In this document: piece after piece, positions 33,677 to 46,304 of the stretch
How the letters are laid out: each line of letters starts with the position of its first letter
Position numbering within the stretch: the first letter of the stretch is position 1
DNA from: Earliella scabrosa
Taxonomy: Eukaryota; Basidiomycota; Agaricomycetes; Polyporales; Polyporaceae
Assembly: GCA_022605405.1 (NCBI GenBank)
Contig: JABYQQ010000001.1
Coordinates: 2,232,001-2,296,000, forward strand
Reading direction: 5' to 3'
Length of the DNA stretch: 64,000 nt
Program-made: the position numbers and the translations under genes
The notes under the pieces: model-generated
Databases searched by the model: none
What the model saw: only the letters and a program-made list of their open reading frames with translations
What the model was told of the DNA's origin: nothing

Positions 33677-35480
33677 CTACCAGAACCGGTTGGTGTCCAT
33701 CGGGAGACCATTCGCCAACCGCATGGCGACCGCGTTCGAGGTCAGCGTCGAGAACTACAATGCAAAATGCACCATGAGCGTGCGACGTTCTCCCAAGACG
33801 GGGCAGGACGACTCACCCCGTTACCCAAAAGCACCTGCGCGCGCTGTGCGATGAGCTGGTCAATCGCCTGAGCCACAAACTTCTGCTCCCAACTGAGGAC
33901 CATGTCCCTGCTGCTCGCGATCATGTCCCACTCGCCCGCCCGCGCGAGCGCCAGCTTGAGCTCGCGCACGAACTCGGGGTGGCCGTTCGTCATGATATAC
34001 GCCCTGCGCACACCGCGCGCGGCCTCGCTCCTCCGCACCTCACCGACGCGCCGGACGAGCTCTGGGATGGTGAGGAAGCAGCGCTGGCGGTAGATCTCGA
34101 TGTTCTCGTCCGAGTTGTGCCCGCGCTGCTCGTGCGGGGGGATCGTCCACGGGTCGGGCATGCCCGGGAGCGCGTTCACGCTCACAAAGTCCTCGGACCA
34201 GTGCGCGAGCGTCGTACAGTGCTGGAGGTAGTCCCCGCGGCGGACGTGGAGGACGAGGAGGCCGGGGATGGGCGGGTAGCGCGCGGCGTTGGTCGCGTGT
34301 GGGGAGGCGGAGAGGTAGGGCTCGGAGACGAGCGCGGAGGGAGGGTAGAAGTACGCGCGGTTGGCGTCGAAGGCAAGCTCGACGAGGGAGGACCAGCGGA
34401 AGTGGGTCATGATGGGCGAGGCGGCGAAGAGCGGCCAGACCTCTATGAGGGAGGCACGCTCGCCGAAGATGCTGTGGATGGGAAGAGAGAAGACACGAAG
34501 GATTGGGAACGATGCGATGGTGAGTAGAGGGTAGGTACGCACGCGTTGTGGGTGTATATCGGACCGGAGCCCTTGGTGGTCTGGACGCAGGGGTCGTCGG
34601 TTTCGTGCAGGAGTTCAGTCCATGTATCGGTCATGAGAGAGGCATTGGTTTTGGTCGCCATGCGCTCGTGGACTTGGTTACGGTCAAACTCGAGCTTCGT
34701 CGGGCATAGATGATCGAAGTAGTCTTTTGTGACCGCGAGAGGTGCGTTGTCTCCCAGAGGGAACGGCTCACCAGCCGCCGGACCTAAAGATTCGGAGACA
34801 TGGAGTTCGTGGGCATATACGCTGAGGCAGGGCGCACATACCTCGTATCATGACAGAGTATGGGACCTGGGACGGTATATCGTGCCCGTTGTAATCCGAA
34901 TAGAGCGAGCCGTCGTCATTCCATGTAAAGTTGTCGAACACGAACCTAGGCATCGACCGTCGTTCATCATCACGCCCACGTCGATAAGTCAATCCATATG
35001 CACCTTCTTCCTGCGCGGTACGCTAAATACGCGTTGAGCAAGTGCTCCTGTATGGCGTTACCCCATCCGAGGGCTGGTCCGTGCAGACTGAGAAAGGGGC
35101 CGGGAGTCGCACGACGGACAAGACTCACCTCTCGTGTGCCCAGACACAAAGAAGAACTTCTCATCCTCCGACGGCGTGGTCTTGTTCCAATCTTGCTGGG
35201 GTAACCGGAGCTCTGCGTTATGGTACTGGGAGTACAGAGGGGGCGGGCCATGATATACAGGCACATGTGCCACTGCTTTCGGCGGAGGCGGCGGAGGAGG
35301 GGGAGGGGGAGGCGATTCCGGCTCGGAGACCTCGGCGGGCACGACTTCCCAAGCAGGGTACCGGAAGAGATAGAAGCAGGAAAGCACGACGGTGAGACCG
35401 GCCACGAGACAGATGATTCGCGCCTTTCCCGCCAGCGAGGAGCTGTCGAGCCTACAGCCCGAGCACAACTGAGCGAGCAT
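33677..35480 (-). CDS. Type II membrane protein of the O-fucosyltransferase-like family
   Basis: Likely Golgi glycosyltransferase of the GDP-fucose O-fucosyltransferase superfamily, 499 aa; donor and acceptor are unproven. Six minus-strand exons: 35480-35129, 35073-35004, 34945-34842, 34783-34543, 34471-33817 and 33754-33677. It has a short cytosolic N-terminus, one membrane anchor (about 22-41, ICLVAGLTVVLSCFYLF), a proline-run stem (about 55-68) and a luminal catalytic region. That region has ALGWGNAIQEHLLNAYLAYR, FVFDNFTW, the nucleotide-sugar motif HVRRGD (331-336), AYIMTN and a C-terminal LLGNGFSTLTSNA. The first junction uses the AG of GGACCAG at 35074-35075, which keeps frame; the nearer AG would shift it. 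The ATG at 35480 is the first one upstream of the anchor. Confidence 0.83.
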
Positions 35481-36013
35481 ATGTGACAACGAGAGCGGTC
35501 AGGACGGCATCCGCATGCTGATTTCTCTCGTTGCTGGCGAGCAATGCGAGCGGTGCGGGGAAGGCTTGCGCAGGAGCGGCCAACACTGGCCAACACTGCG
35601 CATGTCACCGCTGAGCGCCTCGGGATGTACATACAAATTGATAGACGAGTTGGGTGGGAGGCAACACATATCCTCAACGATATCAGCAAGATACCAGTGT
35701 CCTTTTCCAGACAGCGATGTTCTGGCCTGTTGACGGTGTTGGCATCCCCGCGGGACGTCGACCGTGCATGCTCCCGGCGCACTTGTAAACGGTCGAGAAG
35801 CGCCGGCGACCCTACACAGTGGCTGTGTCCTCAAGTTCATGGCACGTTAACCTGGCTATGGCCGCTATGCCACTGTCTATGTATGCAGATTAGGCCACCA
35901 GAGGTTAGTACTTATGTGATACATAGTGAGCTCCGTGTGGGGAAAGATAGCACTAAGCATACAACACTAGTCGAGAACAAATGCACAGACACAGAAAACC
36001 CCCTAGTGTCCGC
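35481..36013. promoter_or_regulatory. Promoter region of the O-fucosyltransferase-like gene
   Basis: Lies between two minus-strand genes; holds the promoter of the gene to the left and the 3' end of the factor gene to the right. No coding signal is recognised. Confidence 0.4.
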
Positions 36014-39000
36014 TCAATCCGCACGACTCGGCTGCGGGTGGAAGAAGCCCAGCAGGTGCGCGTACTCGAAGCCCGACTCCGCCTGCCACGTCTCCGTCCG
36101 GAGCTTCATGACCTCGTCCCAGAACATCGTCGGCGCCTCCTCGCCCCTCTCCAAGAACGCGCGGATGTGCTTCTCCCACTTCTTCATCAGCTGGAACTTG
36201 GCCTCGTGGCTCGTGATGTACACCCCCTCCGGGTCGAACGGCGGCAGGCCCTGCTGGTACGCGACGAGCGCGACCTGCGTGAACCAGTAGAAGGGGAGTG
36301 CGTTGAACAGGAACCGCTGCTGCGACTCGGGCACGTCCCGCGGGCTGTCGGGCGACGCCATCCAGCTCTGGAGCCAGCTGTGCAGCAGGATCTGGATGTG
36401 GTACACCCGGTCCTTGTCCACGAAGTGCGGGACGAGCGTAGGGCGCCCGCTACTGCTGCCGCCGGTTGAGGTCGACTGCTGTTGGAACGGCAGCCGGTCG
36501 CGGAGGTACATCTCGAACAGCTTGCGCATCATCGCGTGCACCATGACCATGTGGGCAAAGGGGGACACCACGAAGCGCCGCGCCTCGCCCATCGGGTTGT
36601 CTTGCACCAGGTAGAGATAGAGCGACTTAAGGAAGTGCCCACATAGGCGGACTTGGACGGCCCCGTACGGCGAGGGCGTTTGCAGCAGGGCAGCCCACTC
36701 TGTGGCGTTCGGCGCGGACCACAGGGCGTCTTCAGAAGGCAGCCCCAGGGTGAACTGTTCCATGCGGAACGTCGGAGAGAGATTGAAATATATGGCGTGA
36801 CAGCAATCGTGGAGGTAGCAGAGCCAGATCGCGCTGCGCATGGCCTCAACAACTGACGTCTGAAAGATAGTCGAAAGACATACCGTTTGGCAGACTCGTG
36901 TCGGACCCACTCGCGCCACGACTCTTGCACGTGCGCAGGGTTCGCAAAGTCGATCTCCTCGAACTTCCAGTCACGCGTCTTGTCCACGAAACCGTTCATG
37001 CGCAGCATCTACGGATATGTCAGCAGTGCTTCTATCATAACCCCATGGGGATGAACTTACCATGACGATCATACCGTGATAGACATTAGACTTTGCACGC
37101 TGGTCCGGGTCTTTATGGAACATTCCAATCGTCTGCACCAAACAGGACGCCAGTGTCAACTGTATGATGGTGTCGTAATCGGTCGTATGTGACTGCGCTC
37201 AGGGTCAGCACTTATGGACTTATCCATGTATGCGCATAGAGAGGTTACGTACCAACTCGGTGATAATCTCGTCTCTTACAGTAGAAAGGACAAACTCGAC
37301 AAAGTTTGTTGCGGCAGGCGTATCGTGATACACCGCGCCAGCCGCTTTCGTGGCCTTCACAAGCAGATGCACGCGGGGTTCCGCGAGGAATGTCGGTAGG
37401 TGGATGATCGGCATGTGGTGGACGAAAGTCGTAAGGAAAGATGCGACTGCAATGAGCGCATTAGCGATGAGGTGGTCTGCGACGTTGAGGCGGGACACGT
37501 ACTGTATTCGTACATCTCCGGGACGGATGGCATTTGAGAACGGACTGTCAACGCTTCGGATATCTCGGTTTCAGGGATACTGGCATGTGGGTCAACTTGG
37601 AGTGGCTGGAATAGAGAAGGATAAATAGCCAGTTGCGCTGCCGTGTCGAAGAACATATTCATGGCGGCCTGATCGATGCCGGTAGCCTCCAAGCGGTCGG
37701 TGAGAATGCTGGTCGGATCGTCTTGGAAGTGTTGTCCTGGAACCGCAGGGTTTTTCTGGAATGAGGTGAACACGTTGCCAAAGAGCCCATCGTACATCGT
37801 ATTTGAGAATAGCGACGAGTATGCTTCATCCATGTTGCCCTGAGCATTGCTTTGACTGAGTTGGCCATTCTGTATCAAGGCAGCCGCCTCCGCTGCGGAG
37901 AGTTTGCCGCCTGTAGTTTGTGTTGTGGTGGAATCCCCACCGAGGAGGGCGGCTGATAGCGGGTCAGTGGGACGGCTGCTACTTAGAAGGTCAGATACAG
38001 AGGCAGCAGGATGATCAACGGAGGTCGAAGAGGGGAATGACGTCAAGGTAGATAGGTCGCCGAATAGATCCGAGGGGAAGGTTAGCTCCGCAGTCGTCCC
38101 AGAGATGCCATCTGTCGAGGAGGTCGAGGTCTGGGACGAGGACCCTGCCTCCGGCGAAGATCCCTGTTGAGACGAAGAACTCGCTGGTGAGGTTGTATCT
38201 TCTGGTGACGACCCGTCGTTCCGCGAGCTGTTCTTCCTTGCGGAGCTCCCGGCTGACGGCGCGTTGGTGTAAACGCATTCGCGACCGCGGGCTTTGCATT
38301 TAGAACACGGGCGCTGCAGATCACATCGAACTTTGGAGTCTGCGCAACTTTGACACGACTTGCGTCGCGAGCGACTGGAGGATCTGTAGGTGACTACAGT
38401 CAGCCAGAGGTCGTCTACTGGGACAAAGGAGTAGCATATCGGTATAGCGCCTGTGACTCTCCGAATGTACGCGTACACCTTCGGAGTAGTCGGCACGTTC
38501 GGCACTGTCCAGCGTGCAGACAGCACCCGGTCATGGGCTCAGGCCAACCCAGCGGGAGCAACCACCGATACTTACGAGTCGCAGCAAGTGCGTCTATGCC
38601 TCGTAAGCAGATCGCTCCGAGTAAATTGGGCATGACAACGCTGGAGCATTATCGTTCAGCATGGCCAATCTTTGAACGCAGAGACCAAAAGCCGTGCACG
38701 TACATCACATTCGTGCAGCCTTTCATTCGAGTCTAGACGAGCGTCAGATGATGACTCTGGAGCCCTGTGGCGGTACCGAGATCACTTACGCGTCTTGAGG
38801 TGACGGTTCAAATGAGTTGTCCTCGTAAACTTCGCAGTACAGAGGTGGCAGAACTTGGTCTGCGGAAGGGTCGGTATGTTGCCCCTATGCGAGCGCATCT
38901 TGGATACGCTACCATTCTTGGTTCGCACGACAGACTCGAGTTCTGGCGGTGACACGGGTGCATCAGGCTGAGGCGCCTCCGGGGCGTCCCTGGCTGCAGG

Positions 39001-39030
39001 CGGTGGCGGGGACGGGTCAGTGGCGGACAT
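36014..39030 (-). CDS. Transcription factor with two C2H2 fingers plus Zn(2)-Cys(6) cluster
   Basis: Nuclear regulator of 828 aa. Eight minus-strand exons: 39030-38790, 38732-38704, 38640-38576, 38383-37503, 37446-37253, 37192-37061, 37008-36884 and 36833-36014. The N-terminus is Pro/Ala-rich. Finger 1 is FCHLCTAKF...HLNRHLKTH (61-81), the linker is SNERLHEC, and finger 2 is CDRCHAQFTRSDLLTRHRRTC (89-109, CCHC form). A Zn2Cys6 cluster follows directly (CX2CX6CX5CX2CX6C, about 119-144). Next comes a long Ser/Thr-rich region, then a fungal_trans domain (FVHHMPIIHLPTF, LCYLHDCCHAIYFN, QSWMASPDSP). Two of the finger-encoding exons are only 29 and 65 nt and read only when spliced. The double-finger plus zinc-cluster arrangement is known in fungi. 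Targets are unknown. Confidence 0.85.
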
Positions 39031-39961
39031 GGTGGTGGGTTCAGAGATGGCCGACGGGGACAAGATGTTTTATGGCGCTGTGAGTGTAAGCAGCAGAGTC
39101 GGCAACCTGCAGACGCACGCTCGCATCGGCCGCTCGATTGAACTCTACTTGGGCGGTGCTCGATCTGCAGCCCCTGCGCCGCTACCGCTGCCACGTGCGC
39201 TTGCTTCTTCTGTATATGCCGATCGGCGATGCATCGCCTCTACAGGCTCTACTCAACGCCCGGAGATGATAAGTACGGTTTGCTACCTGTTCACTCATCC
39301 TTTCTGTGACCTGTGACCTCAGTTAACTTAGATGTCGCATGTACCTCAGCTACCTATGGTAAGGTGACCGGCACCAGCCTGTCACAGTACTTACCACCTC
39401 GGGTTCGCACTCACATCTCTGGACAAGATCGGGTAAACGATCGGAACGGGCGTAGCTCAGCGGCTCTGTTAACGTCAGAAGGAGCAAGACAAAAAACATA
39501 GTTGTTCGAATGGTGAGTTGCGGTGAGTCGCCTCCAGGCGGTCTGTGTGGGACAACCCCCCAGAGCAATCATCACTGCGATCGAGCGGGCATCGCACAAC
39601 TGCGGACTCTGAGCCGCCTTGCAGTCGCTACACACTCGGTACGTTATGTAACTCATCTCCAGCGTCCGGTGTAAGTCCTCCGAACCGTTACACACTCCAA
39701 GCCAGAAGCCCATGCATCTCATAGCGCAGCGCTATTCAGTCAACCAGAGCGTGCTCTGACGAGTCACGAGCCTCACACTCGTTTCGTCAGCATCAGCTGG
39801 CTTGGAGACCTCGGACGCGACTGCTGCTCTTGGTGACTCGTCATAATCCGCTGCGGCCGTGCGACACGCGTCAGCGAATTCCATTGGCATCATGCCTGCA
39901 CTCGACAATTGCTCGACAAGAATCTAAGTACATAGTGGGATGGTCTACTGCGAACACAGCA
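39031..39961. other. Intergenic, factor promoter / P450 3' flank
   Basis: Contains the promoter of the C2H2-Zn2Cys6 factor and the P450 3' end. A perfect A-box-like TAGCTCAGCGG occurs near 39450 but no tRNA can be folded. No coding signal is recognised. Confidence 0.35.
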
Positions 39962-42075
39962 TCAGACGGCCGGGACCTGGTCTTCCTCCCGGCAACTGGA
40001 GCGAATTAACGCCTCGGCCTCTGCCGAGCGCGGTTGGATGACGCATTTGAACGGCTCAGGATACCTGTGTACGTCATCGCGAGGCATTGAGTACGACGTA
40101 TGGCCGGATACGAGCCGCTAACTCACGATATCACGCCAAAGGACATCTTCACCGCTTTCACAATGTCAATCGGCTTCCCAGACTCGTCTAGGGGCGGCGA
40201 AATGGAGAACGTGTGCAAGACTGAGGAGATGGTGATGAAGACCGCCGCTTCAGCGAAAAAGCGCCCCGGACAGATGCTGGCCGTAGGCAGTCGGTTCAGT
40301 ATGCTCGTCTGCGCGAGGGCTAGGTATACTCACCGTCGTCCGTATCCGAATACAATAGTACTCGGGTCCCTGACGTTGCGATCGATCTTTCCGTCCTTGA
40401 GGAAACGCTCGGGGTTGAATGTCTCTGGATCGTGGTAGATCTTTGGGTCGCGCGCGTAAGCCCTGTGCACCTTAGTATAAGCACACCATAACGTCGCGTA
40501 TAGGAAACTCTGAGCCATACCATGGGCTGTTGACTATCGCAGTGCGGGCTGGTATGCGATATCCACGGTACTCGTCTTCATGCACCGAGAGGTGAGTGAG
40601 GCTCAGGGGCACAACCGGCCGCCATCGAAGACATTCTTTCAGAACCGCGGACACGTATGGCAGATCGGGCCAGTCGTCGTATGTCGGAAGTCTGTGGGGG
40701 CCTATCACGGCCTCCAGCTCTGCTTGCGCACGCGCCTGGACCTCCGGATGGGATGCCATGGCAAGGTAGAATGTCTGCAGCGTTGAGAGTGTCTGCGAGT
40801 GACGTCAACACATCGCGAAGCGAAAGGTGGTATACTCTTAGCTTACTGTGTCTGCCCCACCTAATCGCATTCACGTACATGAGAAATGAGATATGGGGTA
40901 CAGGTCTTGCGAGATACCTACCTGCGTACGCCGAAGCTATTGCGTTCTTCGAATATTCCTCTTCAAGGCCATCGGGCTCCTCAGCTCGCCCCAAACGTTC
41001 AAGTAACCCAGTAGCCATAGATGGCATGCACTTGCCCTCACGCTTGACCATCGTTAGATTACGTCAGTGACGCCCGACGGCTTCTTTGGTACGCACCCAG
41101 GCAGCCATGGCAGCATTCCATGGGACATCGCACATCCGGCGCACGCTGGGGTACCACTCGGCCGCCCGCCGCTTAAACGTCGCCCCAGGGGCCCACGATG
41201 GCAGGAAGCGCAAGATCGGGAAGGTCTCGACGAGGAACTTTCCCGGAACGAACGTCAGCGAGAACTTGTGCATCGCCTCTTCTGCAATGCCGAGATAGTC
41301 GATGCCTGACTTGTCCGTGTCCACGTCGATGCCGTACCCGACACGGATGATGGAGGCGCCAAAGAGGCTACGAGAGAGGTGGTGGGAGGTATTCAGTGGG
41401 TGCTGATTGCGGTGGACGGTGGACGCTTACTGTCTAGCGTGGTGCAGGAAATCCTCGGGGGTCTCAAGCATTCGGACCAAGTACCGTCTCGAGTGGAGCT
41501 GCTGGATCGGGCGGTGCTTGATGGTAGCATTTGAGTTCAGATATTCATGGAACAGCCTCCTAGTGCGTCGCCACTGGGAGCCGTACGGTAGGACCGAGAA
41601 CAACCAGGTCCATCCAGTCCTTCAACGATCCTGTGAGGCTTGCGAGGAGATACAGGTGCTTGCGGGGGACTCACAACGGGCCCATGATGGAGAAGATTCT
41701 GTCCGAGTAGTTTCCAGAGCGCTTGTCTAGCAGGTCGAGCGCGGCCTCTTGTGATCCGAGCACGATCATGGGCTGGCCAAAGGTGTTCAAGTATACGAGC
41801 TCTCCTGTCCAACGATGAGTGGAGGTCTGTGAGGCTATCGATGTTCGTTTCGTACCGTATTTCTGGGTCAGATCGTAGAAGGCTTGCTCCATGTTTTCGG
41901 TGGGCACGTCGAGCATGTTGCCTATGATAGGAAGGGGCCGAGGACCGGGAGGCAGTGGCAGGTGGTGGGACGAAGCCTTAGACTGAGAACGCTTGTAATT
42001 CCATAAGGCCAAGATTCCAAGGGTGTAGACCCATAACCATAGGGGTAGAGGGGGTAAAAGGTCGAGACTTGACAT
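39962..42075 (-). CDS. Cytochrome P450 monooxygenase
   Basis: ER-anchored heme monooxygenase, 532 aa; substrate unknown. Ten minus-strand exons: 42075-41856, 41804-41675, 41619-41431, 41367-41097, 41042-40922, 40860-40847, 40792-40521, 40462-40334, 40276-40127 and 40064-39962. It shows an N-terminal anchor (about 7-24), the hinge LPPGPRPLPIIGN, the C-helix block GWTWLFSVLPYGSQWRR, the I-helix AGGADT (310-315), ECLR as ExxR, FNPERFL and the heme loop FGYGRRICPGR with Cys451. It ends in SYPEPFK, typical of basidiomycete P450s. The AGGADT motif is completed by a 14-nt exon. For exon 3 I used the AG at 41620-41621, because the upstream AG would lose the C-helix. The gene appears intact. Confidence 0.9.
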
Positions 42076-43602
42076 GGAGGGGGCTGAAGTGGCTAGGACA
42101 GCGGTGCGGGTTGTGCGATAGTCTGCCCGACCTCTCTTTATGGTGGTTCAGAGAGGTGCTGTTGATCACGAGGAGCATCTCCTGCGCTCGACAGTGGGAT
42201 AGGCTTGTGAACGGCTGACTCGTAAGAAGGGCATGGAAGCTTCCGGGGGAGATAGAACCAAACACCGCGGCAGACACGGATGTCATTCTTCCCGTCAACA
42301 GGGCGCAGGTTCCAATGCACTCGCGTGTCCAATAGGGTAGCTTCTACAGCCATGCTGCCGGAGAGTTCGGTGCCTAGAGGCAACCTATATACTCCTTCAA
42401 GGACGTACACGGTGAAGGATGCGTACCATGTGTTGATACCGGCGTTGCGGCTGGGTATCGTACTGCAGCCCGATTACTACGATGACTTGGCGAGGAGTTA
42501 GGTCGGTATCCTGTGACCGCTTGCGCGGGAGCTGCGACACCTAAACCATTGTTTAGTGTCATGTTTGGAGAGGGCTCCGCTGTTCTTGGTTCCAGAAGCT
42601 TGCCACGGATGCGAATAGACACTCAGGTTTGCTAAGACCGACATCTGCTGACATGAGGCGCAAAATCGATATAGCAAAGTTCTGAGTCAACGACTCACAG
42701 GCTTGGCGTACGGCACCTAAGCGATGTCAGGCAACAGCACTGAAGGATGTGCTCACCTCAAGTTCCCGTGAGAGCATGACTGAGATAGGCACGATACTGT
42801 CAGGGCCTACGATCACGATCAATGGACCGGACGATGGGCTACTCTAGGCCAGCGGCGGTCTGAGGTTAGCGGCGGTCTGAGGTTAGCGATGGTCCTCCCT
42901 CTTCACTCAGCTTGTAAAGTGCGGATGGCGAGTTCTACACCAGCACTATGGTCGTGTTCAATGAGTTGTTTACATATGGGAAAACCCTGCAGTGAATGTT
43001 CCTTCCCGCCTGTGAGCGCAACGATAGTGGAGTAACTCGGGCGTTGGACATACTTAGCTTCGAATCACCAGACAATGCGCGCCTGACTACAATAAAGGTC
43101 AGCTTGAGGAGTCTCCTAACGTACGAAGCTAGTGGAAGATCTTGTGTCACTTCCTGAGCGAACAAGCGGCCCTCAAATGTGCCATGTCGCAAGCAGCAGA
43201 GGCTTTCACTCGACATGGTCAGGGGTAGTCCGAAATAGCATGCCGTAACCCATGAATAGGCTTCACAACTTGCACAGCGTGGCATGAGTGACTGTCATAT
43301 TACGTATGTCATGAATCACTTGCCTTGTGGAACGCCCAATCGCCATTAAGCCGTTTGTCGCGTGTAACAGAAGCATTTGAGCGTCGCTGACGCAACTTTC
43401 ACCACGACCAGGCAGGGTTCTACAAGCGCAGATTGATCCCGTGTGTCTGAGTCTGCCGGACTTAGAGGAACGACTCCGGTTCTCCAAAGCCGTACATACC
43501 ATCGTGTACCTTCGGTGAGCAGGACGATGTAGCCACATCATAGGAAAGCGCGAAATCAAAGATGGTCATACCGTGTGGAGACGAGCTACTTTCCTCAGCC
43601 AC
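42076..43602. other. Intergenic, P450 promoter / GH79 3' flank
   Basis: About 1.5 kb with no recognisable gene. It includes one short perfect tandem repeat at 42851-42884. Frames of up to about 116 codons lack motifs. Confidence 0.4.
42851..42884. repeat. 17-bp unit in perfect tandem
   Basis: AGCGGCGGTCTGAGGTT occurs twice back to back, with a partial third start (AGCG) after it. It lies in noncoding DNA about 0.8 kb upstream of the P450 start. Confidence 0.75.
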
Positions 43603-45381
43603 CTACAAGAAGACAATCAGGGCCTCCGATGCAAGCACTGACACTGTCAGCGCGTTCCCTCTGACAGCCACCGACTCTGTCCTCTGCGTGCCCTGCGCGA
43701 CACACGTCGACGAGAACGTGCCGTTCCCGCCGATCGTCACCGCCGCGCCCTGGTCCGTGCGCGATGTCGCGTTAGGCGCTGTTAGCCGCTTCGCCTGCTT
43801 CGTCCCGCTCGCGGTCCTCAGCCCCGTGAACTGCACCGCCGTGCTAGTGCGCGCCCCGGTGCCGTTGAAGAAGTTGGAGTTGACGACGAGGAGCCGGAGC
43901 GGCACGTTCGCAGAGGAGTACACTGCATACGTCGCGATCGCCGACGAGCCGTTGTCGAGCGCCGCGACCTTCGCGCCGTCCGTGCCGAGGAACTCGGAGA
44001 CGAAGTAGGCGCCGTAGTATGGGGAAAAGACGTTGTTTTGGCCCCACCAGCAGTATGCCTGTGTGAGAGCGTGAGCGACGTTCCGGTTTTGGAGAATAAA
44101 GGGCTCGACGTACGCAATTGCCGATGGTCCCGTGGTGGAAGTATAGACGCTCTGCCCCGATGAGCGTGCTCTGGAGGACGTAGTCAATGATCCAGAGAGC
44201 CGCTCCGAACGTAGGACTGATGCCTCCACCACCGCACGTCGCTGCAATTGACGTCATAAGATATCACTTCACGATATATGTACTGAGGGAAGCACCAGAA
44301 TTCGTCTCGCCGAGGAAGAACCTCTTCCCAGCGTTGCGCGCGACGGTTGCTTCCGCCTTGAACTGTTGGACGTACTTGACAATGCCACTGTATGTCGTAG
44401 TTCAGCGACCGAAACAAGCGTGTCAGTGGTTAAGGCAACTCACGAGTGGCTCATGAGGTTCGGCAGGTTCGTGCTCGCGCCACCACATGCTGACTGGGGG
44501 TACGAGTGTCGGGAGATACTCTTGATTGTGTTCAATGCTGCGCTTCCGATGTTCTGGATAAGGGTCTGGGTATTCCACGACAAGTACACGGCTCCTTGGA
44601 TGATGTTACCAAGCTGTAAGATATTCGTGGGTGATCGTGAGTCGCTCAAGACGCAGGACTTTGAGAACATGTCATGCTTACTGAGGGCGCCATGGCGGTG
44701 AACCACTTCGCTTCGTTCTGGATGTCGATAGAGTTGCTCCAACCCGTGCCCGAGGCGATGGGCGAGCTTCCAGAGTACACTGGTATTAGACGTCAGAATA
44801 TGCTCCGCAGCAGATTATGAGCACAACAACGTACAGTCGGGCTCGTTCCCGAACTCGATTCCGTCTAAGTTGCGCATCGTCGATTTTGCGCGCTGGGCAG
44901 CCGAGAGGGAGTTTGCCTGGTTGTTCAGCTGCCGGTTCAGACCGACAATCACAGGGCCCTTCATCTGTGCCGCGAGCGTGAAGAATGAGGGGCCGTACGT
45001 GAGGCTCAGAGGCGCGTCTGCGGGCGTCGGAACGGTGTAGTTCACCGCGGTTTGCAAATTGGCATTGTACGTCGCTCGGTCCCTGCGATTCACGAAGCTG
45101 AGTCCAAGGAAATTCTAAAGTAACGCCCGCGGAGGCACTCACTGTGTCGTGCCGCCAATCCGGACCGCTGGCTGCGCGCCCCGGAGGCCTGCGAGGTTGT
45201 TTAGGCAGTTGTTCGTCCCGGTTACCTCGGTGTAGCCCGGAAAGGCAAAGAACTCAATCGACACGCTGACCAAGGATGGGTCGACCGTGACCGCGCCCGA
45301 CGGCGGGGTCGACGGAACGGTAATAGCACGCGCATGGTGTGCATACGCCAGAGCGACGAGGATGACAGTGACCCGAGCCAT
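43603..45381 (-). CDS. Secreted GH79-family glycoside hydrolase (β-glucuronidase type)
   Basis: Predicted extracellular retaining glycosidase of family GH79, which in fungi removes (4-O-methyl-)glucuronic acid from plant or proteoglycan sugars. 476 aa; seven minus-strand exons: 45381-45143, 45082-44835, 44779-44682, 44613-44444, 44387-44296, 44241-44114 and 44058-43603. The N-terminus MARVTVILVALAYAHHARA is a signal peptide. VRIGGTTQ begins the barrel. The acid/base Glu lies in EFGNEPD (E160) and the nucleophile in FFLGETNS (E279), as expected for clan GH-A. HHGTIGNCAYCWWGQNN and YYGAYFVSEF are typical late-barrel blocks, followed by a C-terminal β-sandwich with several N-glycosylation sites. 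The exon 5 donor (GTGCTT) is slightly unusual but keeps frame. Confidence 0.87.
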
Positions 45382-46304
45382 GGGGATGTGGCACGAATTG
45401 GAGCGACAGAGTATTGGACTATATCGAGGAGGGCACGGCTTTATAGCCCGACTCGGTGCTTCGCCGGCATGTGGACCGTGAAGCACAATACGCTGTAATG
45501 TGACGAGGGTGAGTATAGACTCCGTGCAATCCCGGAAGAACTCGCGGTGCAACCTGAATGGGTCATGAACCATTCGCGCGGACCGACCGTAGACGGAAGA
45601 GCGCCTGAAGGTCCGGAGTCGTCATCTGAAGGCCCGGGTGTATATCCGGATGTAAAGGGACACGACTGGATTGGTCCGGCGGGCCAACCCGTTCCGGGGT
45701 CATCTGACGGTGCTCGTGTCGTGTGTGTTCTGAGAGGGACTAAGTATGTAACTTTCACTCAGGTGAGCATATGGTGAAGATAACGCAAGAAAACATTCAC
45801 CATGGAGACACGTCATAGATGGCACTTCCTGAAGGTTCAACCTGATGTTTCGAAGACTCCCATAACCAAGTTACGTCAACAATCGAGCCTGGACGCCTCA
45901 TGAAAGCTTCGCGCAGTTCTCTTCTAGCCATCATATATATGCCGCATTGCGCAACTGGGCCCAATTCACGAAGACTTTGACTGGGACTAGAATCTAGAAC
46001 TTATCATATATTTTTTACTCGTACTTATGCAGCAGAAGAACTTCTAAGTACTTGCCTGCGTCTGAGGAATACCCCGCATCTAGACGTGCCCACACCGCTG
46101 TGTTGGTCTCCTATGAATGTGTATGTCGGTAGTCATGTCATCATGGTTATGGTTCGAGATGAGATGGGCGCCTCTTGGCGCTCGAGATCGTCCTCAACAG
46201 GCGCCCGTCACTGCAGCTTGAGTCAACCGTCTCCAACTCCTCCTGAGCTCAACCACATCCCATCATCTGCAACATAACTAGTCGGCATTCTGGTCTGATC
46301 CGTT
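45382..46304. promoter_or_regulatory. Divergent intergenic region, GH79 / MYND gene
   Basis: Holds promoters of two divergent genes. Upstream of GH79 there is a GC-rich segment (45580-45720), and the middle (45990-46020) is AT-rich with a TATATATTTTTTAC-like run. No coding sequence is recognised. Confidence 0.4.

Noticed and set aside
35088..35128. 41-nt intron at the first junction of the O-fucosyltransferase-like gene
   Set aside because: That acceptor shifts the frame. The next AG (35075-35074) gives a 55-nt intron and the conserved ALGWGN.
39440..39520. tRNA-like A box (TAGCTCAGCGG) followed by TTCGAAT
   Set aside because: The B box lacks the final consensus bases, and the acceptor and anticodon stems do not pair, so no tRNA can be built.
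41431..41630. Apparent frameshift in P450 exon 3
   Set aside because: Re-reading the bases shows CTACCGTACGGC and an AG acceptor at 41620-41621, giving GWTWLFSVLPYGSQW in frame; the gene is intact.
39962..45381. P450 and GH79 as a biosynthetic cluster with the factor gene at 36014-39030
   Set aside because: Simple adjacency only; no backbone synthase is nearby and a secreted GH79 does not fit a secondary-metabolite cluster.
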